Shown here one piece after another: positions 35,270 to 43,861 of a stretch of 64,000 nt of DNA. Origin of the DNA: Mesorhizobium sp. ZC-5 (GTDB taxonomy: Bacteria > Pseudomonadota > Alphaproteobacteria > Rhizobiales > Rhizobiaceae); the NCBI RefSeq assembly GCF_025753855.1, contig NZ_JAOWPT010000003.1, forward strand, positions 558,001 through 622,000, in the 5' to 3' direction. The notes under the pieces were generated by a model. It was not told the origin of the DNA. It did not search any database and saw only the letters and a list, made by a program, of their open reading frames with translations. The position numbers and the translations under genes are program-made. Positions within the stretch are counted from its first letter, which is position 1. Each line of letters starts with the position of its first letter.

Positions 35270-35503
35270 CTGTGGGCACCTGTCTGTGCCTATCAAGGTA
35301 GTCTGCCAAATTCTGCAAGTGGACATCCTTGGCATATTTCTGACGTGTTTCTATTCGCATGAGCGACAGGGCAATGTCGCCTGAACTGAGCTTGCGAAGA
35401 AACTTCGGAAGCGTCAGGTGCGAAAAGAAATCGCGACCGACCTCATCGAGCGGAATGATGGCCTTACCATTGTATGTGCCATGAGTGACACCGGATTACC
35501 CAT
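35270..35503 (-). pseudogene. PrtN-like (pyocin activator family) gene, frameshifted
   Basis: From ATG 35503 the reading is MGNPVSLMAH and then goes out of frame. One base on, the other frame gives YNGKAIIPLDEVGRDFFSHL, followed by LPKFLRKLSSGDIALSLMRI and KDVHLQNLADYLDRHRQ. Together these match the PrtN family pattern (LLMAQYNGKAIIPL...CRDYF.HL....LRK...GDI.LP..R.E..QK...GVHL.DLA.Y.D.R). One missing base around 35474-35478 explains the break, and the second frame has no start before 35360. PrtN-like proteins are small DNA-binding proteins common in integrated elements, including islands at dusA. Lying 97 bases from dusA, it is probably a remnant. Confidence 0.75.
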
Positions 35504-35599
35504 TGAAAATAGAATGTAATAAGTCACATATCATGGAGGCCGGCAGTCTGTCCAATCTCGACGTGGTTTAAAGATTATTGATAAACGATTGAAAGATAT

Positions 35600-35640
35600 A
35601 TGAAATTTGCCATAGCACCTATGATGGATTGGACGGACCG
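35600..35640 (+). other. Candidate attachment site at the 5' end of dusA
   Basis: The 5' end of dusA (APMMDWTD codons) is a published integration target for a family of tyrosine recombinases. Here the sequence just upstream and the first codons (ATGAAATTTGCCATAGC) are AT-rich and unlike the rest of the gene, and the usual N-terminal leader of DusA is missing, as expected for a hybrid junction. No matching direct repeat was found elsewhere in the window. Confidence 0.4.
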
Positions 35641-36577
35641 GCATTGCCGGTTCCTCCATCGCCAACTGACGCGTCGCGCGCTGCTCTACACGGAGATGGT
35701 GGTGGCCGACGCCGTCATCCAGGGCGCCCGCGAGCGGCTGCTCGGTTTCGATGCCTGCGAGCATCCGGTGGCGCTGCAACTCGGTGGTTCGGAACCGGCA
35801 AAACTCGCCGAAGCCGCACGGATCGGCGAGGCGTTCGGCTATGACGAGATCAATCTGAATGTCGGCTGCCCGTCGGACCGCGTTCAGTCCGGCACCTTTG
35901 GTGCCTGCCTGATGAAGACGCCGGCTCTGGTCGCCGACGGCGTCGCTGCCATGAAATCGGCCGTGAAGATACCCGTCACCGTCAAGTGCCGCATCGGCGT
36001 CGACGACCAGGATCCGGAGGTTGCGCTCGATGTGCTGTCCGACGCGGTTTTCGCGGCCGGCGCGGACGCGCTCTGGGTGCATGCCCGCAAGGCCTGGCTG
36101 GAGGGGCTGTCGCCAAAGGAAAACCGCGACATCCCGCCACTCGACTATGACCGCGTCTATCGGCTTAAGGCAAAAAACCAAAATCGATTCATCGGCATCA
36201 ACGGCGGTATTCAGACGCTGGATGAAGCCGAACGGCATCTGCAATCGACCGACGGGGCGATGTTCGGCCGCGCCGCCTATCACACGCCTGCAATCCTGGC
36301 CGAGGTGGATTCCCGGATTTACGGCGAAGCTGTCGAAGCCGTGGATTTTGCCGCCGTGATCGACGCCATGGCTGTCTATGCGGCCCGTCATATCGAACAG
36401 GGCGGGCGGCTCGTCCATGTGACCCGCCATATGGTTGGCCTGTTCCACGGCCTGCCGGGTGCCCGCCGCTACCGCCAGATACTTTCAACCGATGCGACGC
36501 GGCCGGGCGCCGGGCCGGACGTGATGCACGCCGCCTTTGCGGCGGTCGAATTGCCGACTGTCGCCGCCGCGGCCTGA
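35600..36577 (+). CDS. dusA: tRNA-dihydrouridine synthase A
   Basis: 325 residues. FMN-dependent reductase that makes dihydrouridine in the D-loop of tRNA. It has APMMDWTDRHCRFLHR, the active-site cysteine in LNVGCPSDRVQSGTFGACLM, VTVKCRIGVDD, KAWLEGLSPKENRDIPPLDY, and INGGIQT for phosphate binding. Compared with E. coli DusA it lacks some 20-25 N-terminal residues and starts with MKFAIAPMMDWTD; the start lies in AT-rich DNA with only a weak ribosome site. This fits a start codon supplied by an integrated element. The protein core is complete. Confidence 0.96.
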   Translation: MKFAIAPMMDWTDRHCRFLHRQLTRRALLYTEMVVADAVIQGARERLLGFDACEHPVALQLGGSEPAKLAEAARIGEAFGYDEINLNVGCPSDRVQSGTFGACLMKTPALVADGVAAMKSAVKIPVTVKCRIGVDDQDPEVALDVLSDAVFAAGADALWVHARKAWLEGLSPKENRDIPPLDYDRVYRLKAKNQNRFIGINGGIQTLDEAERHLQSTDGAMFGRAAYHTPAILAEVDSRIYGEAVEAVDFAAVIDAMAVYAARHIEQGGRLVHVTRHMVGLFHGLPGARRYRQILSTDATRPGAGPDVMHAAFAAVELPTVAAAA

Positions 36578-36648
36578 CCTTTCTCCGACTATCGGGCTTT
36601 GCAAGCTGTGCCAATTAGGCCAGCCCGAGATTGGCGCTTGCCATTCCG

Positions 36649-36664
36649 ATAAGTACCCACTTAT
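36649..36664. promoter_or_regulatory. Palindromic operator at the arsR-type gene
   Basis: ATAAGT-ACCC-ACTTAT, a perfect 6-bp inverted repeat ending at the base before the ArsR start codon. ArsR-family repressors bind such short palindromes, so autoregulation is likely. No separate ribosome site fits between it and the ATG, so the message may be leaderless or start at a later ATG. Confidence 0.65.
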
Positions 36665-36988
36665 ATGTTGGTCATGATGGAATCGGAAATCTTTCGGGCG
36701 CTGGCCGATCCGACGCGCCGTGCGGTCTTTGAAAGCCTTGCCGGCGGCGAAAAAAGCGTCGGCGAACTCAAGTCGGGCTTCGACATTTCGCAGCCGGCGG
36801 TGTCGCAGCATCTCGCGGCCCTGAAGAAGGCCGGGCTGGTGGCCGAAAGGCGCCAGGGGCGCAACGCGTTTTATTCCATCGATCCTAGCGGCCTGCAGCC
36901 TTTGGCCGGCTGGATCGACCGCTACCGCACCTTCTGGCCGGCGAAGATCGAGAAACTGAAGGATGTGCTGAAGGGGATGGATCAATGA
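36665..36988 (+). CDS. ArsR-family repressor (SdpR-like)
   Basis: 107 residues. Winged helix: FRALADPTRRAVFESLAGGE, then recognition helix SQPAVSQHLAALKKAGLV and wing ERRQGRNAFYSID. No metal-binding ELCVCDL motif, so it belongs to the non-metal group usually paired with AHSA1/SRPBCC proteins, as here. Start at 36665 is the longest; ATG 36674 or 36677 (MESEIFRAL) are alternatives. Overlaps the next gene by four bases. Confidence 0.9.
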   Translation: MLVMMESEIFRALADPTRRAVFESLAGGEKSVGELKSGFDISQPAVSQHLAALKKAGLVAERRQGRNAFYSIDPSGLQPLAGWIDRYRTFWPAKIEKLKDVLKGMDQ

Positions 36989-37428
36989 GCGAGGTGAAAG
37001 TCATGGAGATGGCCGACGAGACGGAGGAGACCATCGCTTTCGAATGCGATCTTCCGCAGGCTCCCGAGAAAGTCTGGCGGGCACTGACGGTGCCGGAACT
37101 GGTCGCAGCATGGCTGATGCCCAACGACCTCGTGCCGGAGCAGGGCGCGCGTTTCACCCTGAACGGTCCGCCGGAAGAGGGTGGGGATGTCGCCTGCGAA
37201 GTTCTCGACATCGAACCGGAACGGCTGATCCGCTATTCCTGGCGTGACGAGGAAGCCCGTCGCCTCGATCTCGATTCCACCGTGACCTTCGAACTGGCGC
37301 GCAGCGCGGTCGGGGGCACGCATCTGCGCATCGTCCACAGCGGCTTGCAGCGCGCCGGAAGCCGTGTGTCGACCGTCATGTCGGCCGCGAACGCGAACCA
37401 ACCCCGAATGATGCTGCGCGCCGCCTGA
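36985..37428 (+). CDS. SRPBCC/AHSA1-domain protein
   Basis: 147 residues with the START-like helix-grip fold: [20 protein letters not shown], then [20 protein letters not shown] and a late [10 protein letters not shown]. The family binds hydrophobic ligands or resembles the Aha1 co-chaperone. It is the usual partner of ArsR regulators in rhizobia (coupled ATGA), but its function is not defined. Slightly shorter than usual at the C-terminus. Confidence 0.85.
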   Translation: MSEVKVMEMADETEETIAFECDLPQAPEKVWRALTVPELVAAWLMPNDLVPEQGARFTLNGPPEEGGDVACEVLDIEPERLIRYSWRDEEARRLDLDSTVTFELARSAVGGTHLRIVHSGLQRAGSRVSTVMSAANANQPRMMLRAA

Positions 37429-37453
37429 CCGGTCCCGGCAAGGAGATTTTCCG

Positions 37454-38119
37454 ATGAACAATCTGGTTCCGATGGTGATCGAACAGTCGAGCCTTGGCGA
37501 ACGATCCTTCGACATTTTTTCGCGGCTGCTGCGCGAGCGTATCATCTTCGTCAACGGACCGATCGACGACAATGTCTCCGCGCTTGTCTGCGCCCAGTTG
37601 CTGTCGCTGGAATCGGACAATCCGAAGAAGGAGATCGCGCTTTATATCAACTCACCGGGCGGCGTGGTGACTAGCGGTTTCGCCATCTATGATACGATGC
37701 AGTACATTTCGAGCCCGATCTCGACGGTCTGCATGGGCACGGCGCGCTCGATGGGTTCATTCTTGCTGATGGCCGGCACGCCGGGACTCAGGATTGCCCT
37801 GCCGAACTCGGATGTCGTGCTGCACCAGCCCTCAGGCGGCTTTCAGGGCCAGGCATCGGACATCACGCGCCATGCCGACAACGTCGCCAGGACCAAGCGC
37901 CGGATGATCGAGCTTTATGCCAAACATTGCGGCCAGACGCTTGCCGAGGTCGAGCGTGTGCTCGACCGCGACTACTTCATGAGCGCCGAGGAGGCGCGCG
38001 ACTGGGGCATCGTCGACCATATTTACGAGCGGAGAGACATCAACGCGCCGCTTGCACTGCCGGCCGGCGGAATGCCGGGCCTGCTGGCCCCGGGTGCGCA
38101 GGATAAGGTCGGAAACTAG
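37454..38119 (+). CDS. clpP: ClpP-family protease subunit, divergent paralogue
   Basis: 221 residues. Catalytic Ser99 in [14 protein letters not shown], His124 in [17 protein letters not shown], and [20 protein letters not shown] for the oxyanion loop. Housekeeping ClpP has GQAASMG at the serine; here it is GTARSMG, with Arg just before Ser. The N-terminus ([19 protein letters not shown]) keeps the loop region that contacts ClpX/ClpA. No ClpX or Tig gene adjoins it, so this is likely a secondary ClpP rather than the main one. It ends on CTAG shared with the convergent gene. Confidence 0.93.
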   Translation: MNNLVPMVIEQSSLGERSFDIFSRLLRERIIFVNGPIDDNVSALVCAQLLSLESDNPKKEIALYINSPGGVVTSGFAIYDTMQYISSPISTVCMGTARSMGSFLLMAGTPGLRIALPNSDVVLHQPSGGFQGQASDITRHADNVARTKRRMIELYAKHCGQTLAEVERVLDRDYFMSAEEARDWGIVDHIYERRDINAPLALPAGGMPGLLAPGAQDKVGN

Positions 38120-38820
38120 TCGCGCAGAATCATCCGGTCGCCGCGTACGTCGAAACCCGACAGCGTTCCGATGAAATTCATGCCGAGCAGCGTCTGGTCG
38201 AGTCCATTGCCCTCCGCGACCAGCATAGGCACCCTGCGACGGGTGATGGCGCCGATGGAGATTTCCTCGGCGACGACGCTGGCGGCGCGCGCCATTCCGT
38301 TCGCCGTCGAGACGGTAATGGTGTAGTTCAATCGGGATGTGTCGAAACCGGCGCGTTCTGCGTCGGCGACGGTCAGTACGGTGCTGGTTGCGCCGGTGTC
38401 GACCATGACGTTGATGGCGGCGCCGTTGACGAGGGCGGTCGTGCCGAAATGGCCGTTCGCCAGCTTTTCCAGCATGACGGTATGGTTGCCTTCGCTGTCG
38501 GTGATCGATAGCGGGCTGCCCGGCACCAGACCGGCGGTAACGCGGCTGGCGAAATCCTGCAATTCGTAGCGATACTGGTAGCCGGCAATGAGGACGAGGA
38601 TGACCAGCATCCACAATGCCAGGGTTCGGGCGACATAACCCAGCCGCATGCCGGAACCCAGGATGCCGGCAGCGACCACGGTTCCCCATATGCCGAGATA
38701 GAGCGTCTGGCCGAATGCGTCGTTGGTGATGCCGAACGTCTCGCCGCTGGAATCGTTGAGCACCAGCAGGATCAGCCCGCCGCCAATGACCGCAAGAATG
38801 ATCCACAAAAAGCGGCTCAT
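38116..38820 (-). CDS. Retropepsin-like aspartic protease, TIGR02281-type, membrane-anchored
   Basis: 234 residues. About three membrane segments in the first 80 residues ([50 protein letters not shown]), then a clan-AA protease domain with active site [12 protein letters not shown] and the late [16 protein letters not shown] one-domain aspartic protease acts as a dimer, here probably facing the periplasm. Shares its stop with clpP on the other strand, and is followed upstream by DUF1289. Confidence 0.88.
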   Translation of the reverse strand: MSRFLWIILAVIGGGLILLVLNDSSGETFGITNDAFGQTLYLGIWGTVVAAGILGSGMRLGYVARTLALWMLVILVLIAGYQYRYELQDFASRVTAGLVPGSPLSITDSEGNHTVMLEKLANGHFGTTALVNGAAINVMVDTGATSTVLTVADAERAGFDTSRLNYTITVSTANGMARAASVVAEEISIGAITRRRVPMLVAEGNGLDQTLLGMNFIGTLSGFDVRGDRMILRD

Positions 38821-38823
38821 CTC

Positions 38824-39057
38824 CTAGCCAACCGCACCGCGTTCGCGCGCCATGCGGGTACGGCGCGTTTCCCGGCGAGGCCGCCGCTCGACTGTTTCAA
38901 GCCGGGCGGGGAGGATCGCCATCACCTCGCGGCGCTTTTCCGGCGTCATGCCGATCCAGCCGGAGATCTCGTCGCGCGTGCGCCCGCAGCCGAAGCAATA
39001 GCCGGTTTTCAGGTCGATCGAGCAGACAAGAATGCAGGGTGATTCGATGGCCGTCAT
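38824..39057 (-). CDS. DUF1289 protein
   Basis: 77 residues. Cysteine pattern SPCILVCSID, then GYCFGCGRTRDEISGWI, the family signature and probably a small metal or Fe-S site. The basic C-terminus (RRPRRETRRTRMARERG) is unusual. ATG 39057 (MTAIESPC) is preferred over upstream in-frame starts. It lies three bases before the protease gene, likely one transcript. Confidence 0.85.
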   Translation of the reverse strand: MTAIESPCILVCSIDLKTGYCFGCGRTRDEISGWIGMTPEKRREVMAILPARLETVERRPRRETRRTRMARERGAVG

Positions 39058-39256
39058 GGCGATCCCGTTTCGCTCATCCCACATGGTGCAGTGGCAAAGC
39101 CAATGCAAGCCCTTTCAAATCCGCCCTGAAAAGCCCCACCTGCGCCATACGATTTTCAACGCTATGTGATTGTGTGCTGCGGCAAGCGGCTCTATGCGCA
39201 ATAATACGATTTTTCGAGTTTCCCGGACCGACGGGCCGGGACTGGTGGACAGCAAG

Positions 39257-40252
39257 ATGACAAGCGGCCTCCCATTCGACGATTTTCGCAACCTGCTTGC
39301 CCGGCTCGACGGGCCGGACGAAAAAGCCGCTGCCGGCGTACGCGCGCTCTATGCCCTCACCGGCAAACCGAAAGGCTCGCTCGGTCGGCTGGAAGATATC
39401 TCCGAATGGCTGGCGGCTTGGAGCGGCCGGGTGCCCCCGGTGGTTAGCCGGCCGCTGGTGGCGATTTTTGCCGGCAATCACGGCATAGCCCGGCACGACA
39501 TCTCGCCCAGATCGGTCAGGACGACCGCGCAGATGGTCGAACTGATGGCAGCCGGCGGAGCGGCGATCAATCAGTTCTGCATCGCCTCGGACCTCGGCCT
39601 CAAGGTGTTCGACCTGGCGCTCGACCTGCCCACCGCCGACATCACCGAGGAAGCCGGGCTCGACGAGCGCAATTGTGCAGCGACGATGGCGTTCGGCATG
39701 GAGGCGGTTGCTGGCAACATCGACCTCTTGTGCATCGGCGATCTCGGCGTCGGCAACACGACGGTTGCTGCGGCGCTGTTCGCGGCCTTGCTCGGCGGCA
39801 ACGGCGCCGATTGGATCGGTTCGGGCTCCGGCGCGGGCGATGCGATGATGAACCGCAAGGCCGAGGTGGTCGACCGTGCACTGGCGCTGCACGGCGCTCA
39901 CCTGAAGGATCCACTCGAAGCCTTGCGCCGCGTCGGCGGCCGCGAATTCGCGGCGATTGCCGGGGCCATCCTGGCGGCGCGCATGCAGAAACTGCCGGTG
40001 GTGCTCGATGGTTTTGCCACAACCGCCGCCGCGGCCGTGCTGCATGCGGCCAACCCGTCGGCGCTCGACCATTGCGTTTTGGCGCATCTTTCGGCCGAGC
40101 CCGGCCATGCCCGCGCCGCCGAGAGGCTCGGCCTTCGCCCAATCCTCGATCTCCAGCTGCATCACGGCGAAGGCACTGGTGCTGCACTTGCCGCAGGCAT
40201 CGTCAAGGCGGCGGCATTGTCGCTGTCCGGCATGGCCGCCGCGGTCACATAA
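39257..40252 (+). CDS. cobT: Nicotinate-nucleotide-dimethylbenzimidazole phosphoribosyltransferase
   Basis: 331 residues (CobU in the Pseudomonas denitrificans nomenclature). It makes alpha-ribazole phosphate for the lower ligand of cobalamin. Motifs: KPKGSLGRLEDISEWL, FAGNHGIARHDISP, GDLGVGNTTVAAAL, GSGSGAGDAM, and the catalytic Glu in LQLHHGEGTGAALA. ATG 39257 follows AGCAAG; longer in-frame starts upstream are not family-like. No cobalamin riboswitch was recognised upstream. cobS is not in this window. Confidence 0.94.
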   Translation: MTSGLPFDDFRNLLARLDGPDEKAAAGVRALYALTGKPKGSLGRLEDISEWLAAWSGRVPPVVSRPLVAIFAGNHGIARHDISPRSVRTTAQMVELMAAGGAAINQFCIASDLGLKVFDLALDLPTADITEEAGLDERNCAATMAFGMEAVAGNIDLLCIGDLGVGNTTVAAALFAALLGGNGADWIGSGSGAGDAMMNRKAEVVDRALALHGAHLKDPLEALRRVGGREFAAIAGAILAARMQKLPVVLDGFATTAAAAVLHAANPSALDHCVLAHLSAEPGHARAAERLGLRPILDLQLHHGEGTGAALAAGIVKAAALSLSGMAAAVT

Positions 40253-40256
40253 CCGC

Positions 40257-41780
40257 CTACCTGCGGCCGCCGCGCGCTGCCGTCCTTGTCGGTATTGCCG
40301 GCAGCGGTTCCATGACCCGCGACGGGGGGAAGATGGCGATTGCCTCGGTTCCCTCGCGCAGTTTCGAATGCAGCTGGAACTCGCCGCCATGCATGGCAAG
40401 CAGGCCCTGGACGATCGGCAAGCCCAGTCCGGTTCCCTGTTCGGCGCTCTTGATGGCGATCGACCCCTGGCCGAAAGCCGACAGCACCACCGGGATTTCG
40501 TCGTCCGGGATGCCTGGCCCGTTGTCCTTGATCGAGATGTACTGGCCGCCGCCGGCGGTCCAGCCGACGCGTACCAGGATTTCGCCGCCGCTGCCGGTGA
40601 ACTTCACCGCGTTCGACAACAGGTTGAGCGTGACCTGCCGAACCGCGCGTTCGTCGCCAAAGAGCCGGGGCAGCACGCTTTCGAATTGCTGAACGATGTT
40701 GATATCCTTGTTGCGTGCCTTCAGTTCCATCAGGCGGCAGCATTCCTCGACGACATGCAGGATCGTCACGGGTTCCTCGTTGAGCTGGTAGCGTCCTGCT
40801 TCGATACGCGACAGGTCAAGGATTTCGTTGATGACGTCGAGCAGATGCTGACCGGATCCGTGAATGTCGCGCGCGTAATCGCGATAGGTCTGGTTATGCA
40901 TCGAACCCAGCACTTCGCTCGCCATCACTTCGGAAAAGCCAAGGATGGCGTTGAGCGGTGTCCGCAATTCATGACTCATCGAGGCGAGGAAGCGCGATTT
41001 GGCGAGGTTCGCCTCCTCGGCACGCCGGCGCGCCTCGTCCGACATCGATTTCGCCGTGTCGAGTTCGGCGATCAGCCCGTCGACCTCGCGCCGGAACGAC
41101 AAAAGCATGACCGCCGAGGTGTTCATGTTGCTCGCGACATGGGCAAAGAAGGGCAAGGCGAGGATCAGCAGACCGGCCATGACGGCTTCGACCGGCATCC
41201 AGAAGCGGGCGCCGACAATCGTGTAGATTGCGACCGGAACGGCGAATGTGACGATCAGCGCGCCTCTGAGCGACGAGCTGATCAGCGCCGTCGCCGCGAT
41301 CGCAAGCAGCAGGATCACTGCCTTGAAAACGGGAAACTGATCGACGCCGCAGGCATCGCAGCCGAGCGAGGCGAAATAGGCCCAGCCGATGCCGCTGAGG
41401 AAGTGAGCGGCCAGGAAGTGATTGCGCGTCGTATCCGGATCGATGGTGGAGGCGTCCGAACGGTCGACGCGCTGCGCGACGAAGGCGAGGCAGGCGTAGC
41501 AGGCGACCGTGATCAGTGCCCAGATCAGGATGTCGCCGCTCATGCCGAAGTAAAGTCCGATGGCCGATATCAGCAAAATCAGCAGCGGGATCGCCATGGC
41601 GCTTCTGATGATGGCTCGGGCATGCAGCTTCAACAATTCGCGTTCGAAGGCCGGATTGCCGGCTTGCTGCGAAAGACGGTCGCGCGTCTTGCGCACCGCG
41701 CGGGACACATCGCTGTTGCGACGCGTTTTCCTGCGGTCCACAATGAATTTGTCAGCCGTGTTCGAACGTTGGAACGGCAT
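40257..41780 (-). CDS. Membrane sensor histidine kinase, DivJ/PleC-like
   Basis: 507 residues. About six membrane helices between residues 60 and 225, then a coiled linker, HisKA with phospho-His270 in SMSHELRTPLNAILGFSE, and HATPase with NLLSNAVKFT (N box), KDNGPGIPDDE and GTGLGLPIVQGLLAMHGG. The HisKA sequence and six-helix N-terminus resemble cell-cycle kinases DivJ/PleC/PdhS of alphaproteobacteria; this assignment is tentative. No response regulator gene adjoins. Ends four bases from the end of convergent cobT. Confidence 0.88.
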   Translation of the reverse strand: MPFQRSNTADKFIVDRRKTRRNSDVSRAVRKTRDRLSQQAGNPAFERELLKLHARAIIRSAMAIPLLILLISAIGLYFGMSGDILIWALITVACYACLAFVAQRVDRSDASTIDPDTTRNHFLAAHFLSGIGWAYFASLGCDACGVDQFPVFKAVILLLAIAATALISSSLRGALIVTFAVPVAIYTIVGARFWMPVEAVMAGLLILALPFFAHVASNMNTSAVMLLSFRREVDGLIAELDTAKSMSDEARRRAEEANLAKSRFLASMSHELRTPLNAILGFSEVMASEVLGSMHNQTYRDYARDIHGSGQHLLDVINEILDLSRIEAGRYQLNEEPVTILHVVEECCRLMELKARNKDINIVQQFESVLPRLFGDERAVRQVTLNLLSNAVKFTGSGGEILVRVGWTAGGGQYISIKDNGPGIPDDEIPVVLSAFGQGSIAIKSAEQGTGLGLPIVQGLLAMHGGEFQLHSKLREGTEAIAIFPPSRVMEPLPAIPTRTAARGGRR

Positions 41781-41855
41781 CCGGATTTTTCTATTTTCAC
41801 GCGTATCGATACGCTTTGCAGGCTAGTTGCGAATGATTAAGAGACCCTTCAGCGG

Positions 41856-42473
41856 ATGAGCCGATCGTCGCCGCGAAGATATGGCCGCCGCTATACGCCG
41901 CGGCCACGCAGCCTTTTCCGCAAACTTCTCGACTATGCTTTGACCATCGTGATTCTCGGCCTGCTGGTGCTGATTTCGGCGCGGCTTGATCGTGTGAATA
42001 CGCGCCACACCACCGGCGCCGCGGTGGTGAACGACGGCGACTCGCTGACGCTGGGTGCCGAGCGGGTGCGTCTGCGCGGCATAGATGCGCCCGAGTTCAA
42101 CCAGATATGCCGAAAAGGCGACGCAACCTATCCTTGCGGCCGGCGCTCGCGCGAGGCATTGGTCCGGCTTGTCGGCGGCAAGGCCGTTTCCTGCACCGGA
42201 TGGGAGCGCGACCGGTATGGACGGCTGCTCGGCAGCTGCATGGCTGCCGGTATCGATCTCAACCGGACGCAGGTGGAGGCCGGTTGGGCCATCGCTTACG
42301 GAGATTATCTCGACGAGGAAGAGGCGGCGCGCGCCAAGAAACTTGGCCTGTGGGCGGGCTCCTTCGAGCGTCCGCGCGACTGGCGCGACAGCCATGGCGA
42401 GATGATGGAGGTCGAGCACGATCTGAAGGGCAAGGTGCTGAACTGGCTGCGACAGATCTTCCACTTTTCGTGA
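41856..42473 (+). CDS. Thermonuclease-family (SNase) protein with N-terminal membrane anchor
   Basis: 205 residues. Basic N-terminus, membrane segment at about 27-43 (YALTIVILGLLVLISA), then an SNase domain: NDGDSLTLGAERVRLRGIDA with active-site Asp and Arg, and ERDRYGRLLGSC with the second Arg. Probably a periplasmic nuclease. Stands alone, divergent from the kinase. Confidence 0.88.
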   Translation: MSRSSPRRYGRRYTPRPRSLFRKLLDYALTIVILGLLVLISARLDRVNTRHTTGAAVVNDGDSLTLGAERVRLRGIDAPEFNQICRKGDATYPCGRRSREALVRLVGGKAVSCTGWERDRYGRLLGSCMAAGIDLNRTQVEAGWAIAYGDYLDEEEAARAKKLGLWAGSFERPRDWRDSHGEMMEVEHDLKGKVLNWLRQIFHFS

Positions 42474-42515
42474 CGTGCGGTATCTGTGAGCAGGCCTGAA
42501 ACGGGAGAGAGAAGG

Positions 42516-43127
42516 ATGAAGCTTTTCGACGGCGGCAAGGCGCCCAACCCGCGCCGCGTGCGCGTCTTCCTTGCAGAAAAAGGCATCGAGGTGCCGTTGG
42601 TGCCGGTCGACATGGGCGCGTTCGGCCATCGGGAGGAGCAGGTCGCGTCGCGCAATCCGCTGCGCCGGCTGCCGCTACTCGAGCTCGACGACGGCACGGT
42701 CATCACGGAATCGGTCGCCATCTGCCGCTACTTCGAAGAGCTCCAGCCGGCGCCGGCATTGTTCGGCACCGGCGCTCTGGGCAAGGCTCTGGTCGAGATG
42801 TGGCAGCGCCGCATGGAACTCAACCTGATGTCTCCCGTCGCCCAGGCGTTCCGCCACATTCATCCGGCGATGAAGGAGTGGGAGGTTCCGCAGATTCCCG
42901 AATGGGGCGAGGCGAACAAGCCGAAGGCGATCGAGTTTCTCCATCTGCTCGACAATGAACTGGCGGACAGGGAATTCGCCGCCGGCGATGCCTATTCGAT
43001 TGCCGACATCACCGGCATGATCGCTATCGATTTCATGAAGCCGGCGCGTGTCCAAGTGCCGGAGGAACTGGCCAATGTCAGGCGCTGGCACGCCGCGCTG
43101 CGGGCGCGTCCGAGCGCCGACGCCTGA
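42516..43127 (+). CDS. Glutathione S-transferase
   Basis: 203 residues. Thioredoxin-like N-terminal domain (MKLFDGGKAPNPRRVRVFLA, cis-Pro NPLRRLPLLE, and TESVAICRYFEE binding the gamma-glutamyl group) plus an all-helical C-terminal domain with SIADITGMIAIDF. Ribosome site AGAGAAGG. Followed after 10 bases by a uracil-DNA-glycosylase-like gene. Confidence 0.92.
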   Translation: MKLFDGGKAPNPRRVRVFLAEKGIEVPLVPVDMGAFGHREEQVASRNPLRRLPLLELDDGTVITESVAICRYFEELQPAPALFGTGALGKALVEMWQRRMELNLMSPVAQAFRHIHPAMKEWEVPQIPEWGEANKPKAIEFLHLLDNELADREFAAGDAYSIADITGMIAIDFMKPARVQVPEELANVRRWHAALRARPSADA

Positions 43128-43137
43128 GGCAGGATCG

Positions 43138-43782
43138 TTGGATCCACAACTCGAGCGTCTGACGGCACGGATACGCGCCTGCCGCATCTGTCGTGACAGT
43201 CCGCTTGGCAAGCCCTTGCCGCATGAACCGCGGCCGGTCCTGGTGCCGTCCTCGACTGCGCGCATCCTGATCGCCAGCCAGGCGCCGGGAACCAAGGTGC
43301 ACGTCACCGGCATGCCGTTTACCGATGCGTCCGGCGATCGGCTGCGCGATTGGCTGGGCGTGACCAACGACGAGTTCTACAATCCGGATTTTTTTGCCAT
43401 CGTCCCGATGGGGTTCTGTTTTCCGGGTCAGGATACGAAGGGCGGCGATCTGCCGCCCCGCCGCGAATGCGCCCCGGCATGGCGCGAACCGATGATGAAA
43501 CTGATGCCGCAGATCGACCTGGTGCTGACCATCGGCCTCTATGCGCAGGCTTGGCATATTGGCGCCGCCCGCAGCGCCTCGCTGACGGAAACGGTGAAGA
43601 ACTGGCGTCAGGTCCATGCCGCGACGTCGGCGCCGAAAGTCATCGCGCTGCCGCATCCGTCATGGCGCAACACCGGCTGGCTCAAGCGCAATCCTTGGTT
43701 TGAAATGGAATTGCTGCCTTTCCTGAAAACAGAAATTCGCGATCGCCTGAAGGGCGTGGCGGACAAGACCATGCCCATATGA
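43138..43782 (+). CDS. Uracil-DNA glycosylase superfamily protein
   Basis: 214 residues. Begins with CxxC (RACRICRDS); UDG-like motif 1 is IASQAPGTKVHVTGMPF with TDASGDRLRDWLG, and a late ALPHPSWRNTGW corresponds to the DNA-intercalation/His motif HPSxRN. The fold suggests removal of uracil or a related damaged base. The N-terminal cysteines could be part of an Fe-S site as in family 4 and 5 enzymes, but not all four are evident. TTG start at 43138, with GAGG eight bases upstream; no ATG fits. Confidence 0.82.
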   Translation: MDPQLERLTARIRACRICRDSPLGKPLPHEPRPVLVPSSTARILIASQAPGTKVHVTGMPFTDASGDRLRDWLGVTNDEFYNPDFFAIVPMGFCFPGQDTKGGDLPPRRECAPAWREPMMKLMPQIDLVLTIGLYAQAWHIGAARSASLTETVKNWRQVHAATSAPKVIALPHPSWRNTGWLKRNPWFEMELLPFLKTEIRDRLKGVADKTMPI

Positions 43783-43861
43783 GGGTGCTCGAAGAGAATT
43801 TCTTTCTTGCAGCATAGGGGAACGCCAGTCAGAATAGTATTTCATTCTACTGGAGCTTCCC

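Noticed and set aside
35270-35599. Intact prophage or island integrase at dusA
   Set aside because: Only a frameshifted PrtN-like remnant is present; no integrase, capsid, lysis or plasmid genes were seen.
39058-39256. Cobalamin riboswitch upstream of cobT
   Set aside because: No B12-box or the long conserved fold could be recognised in this 200-base stretch.
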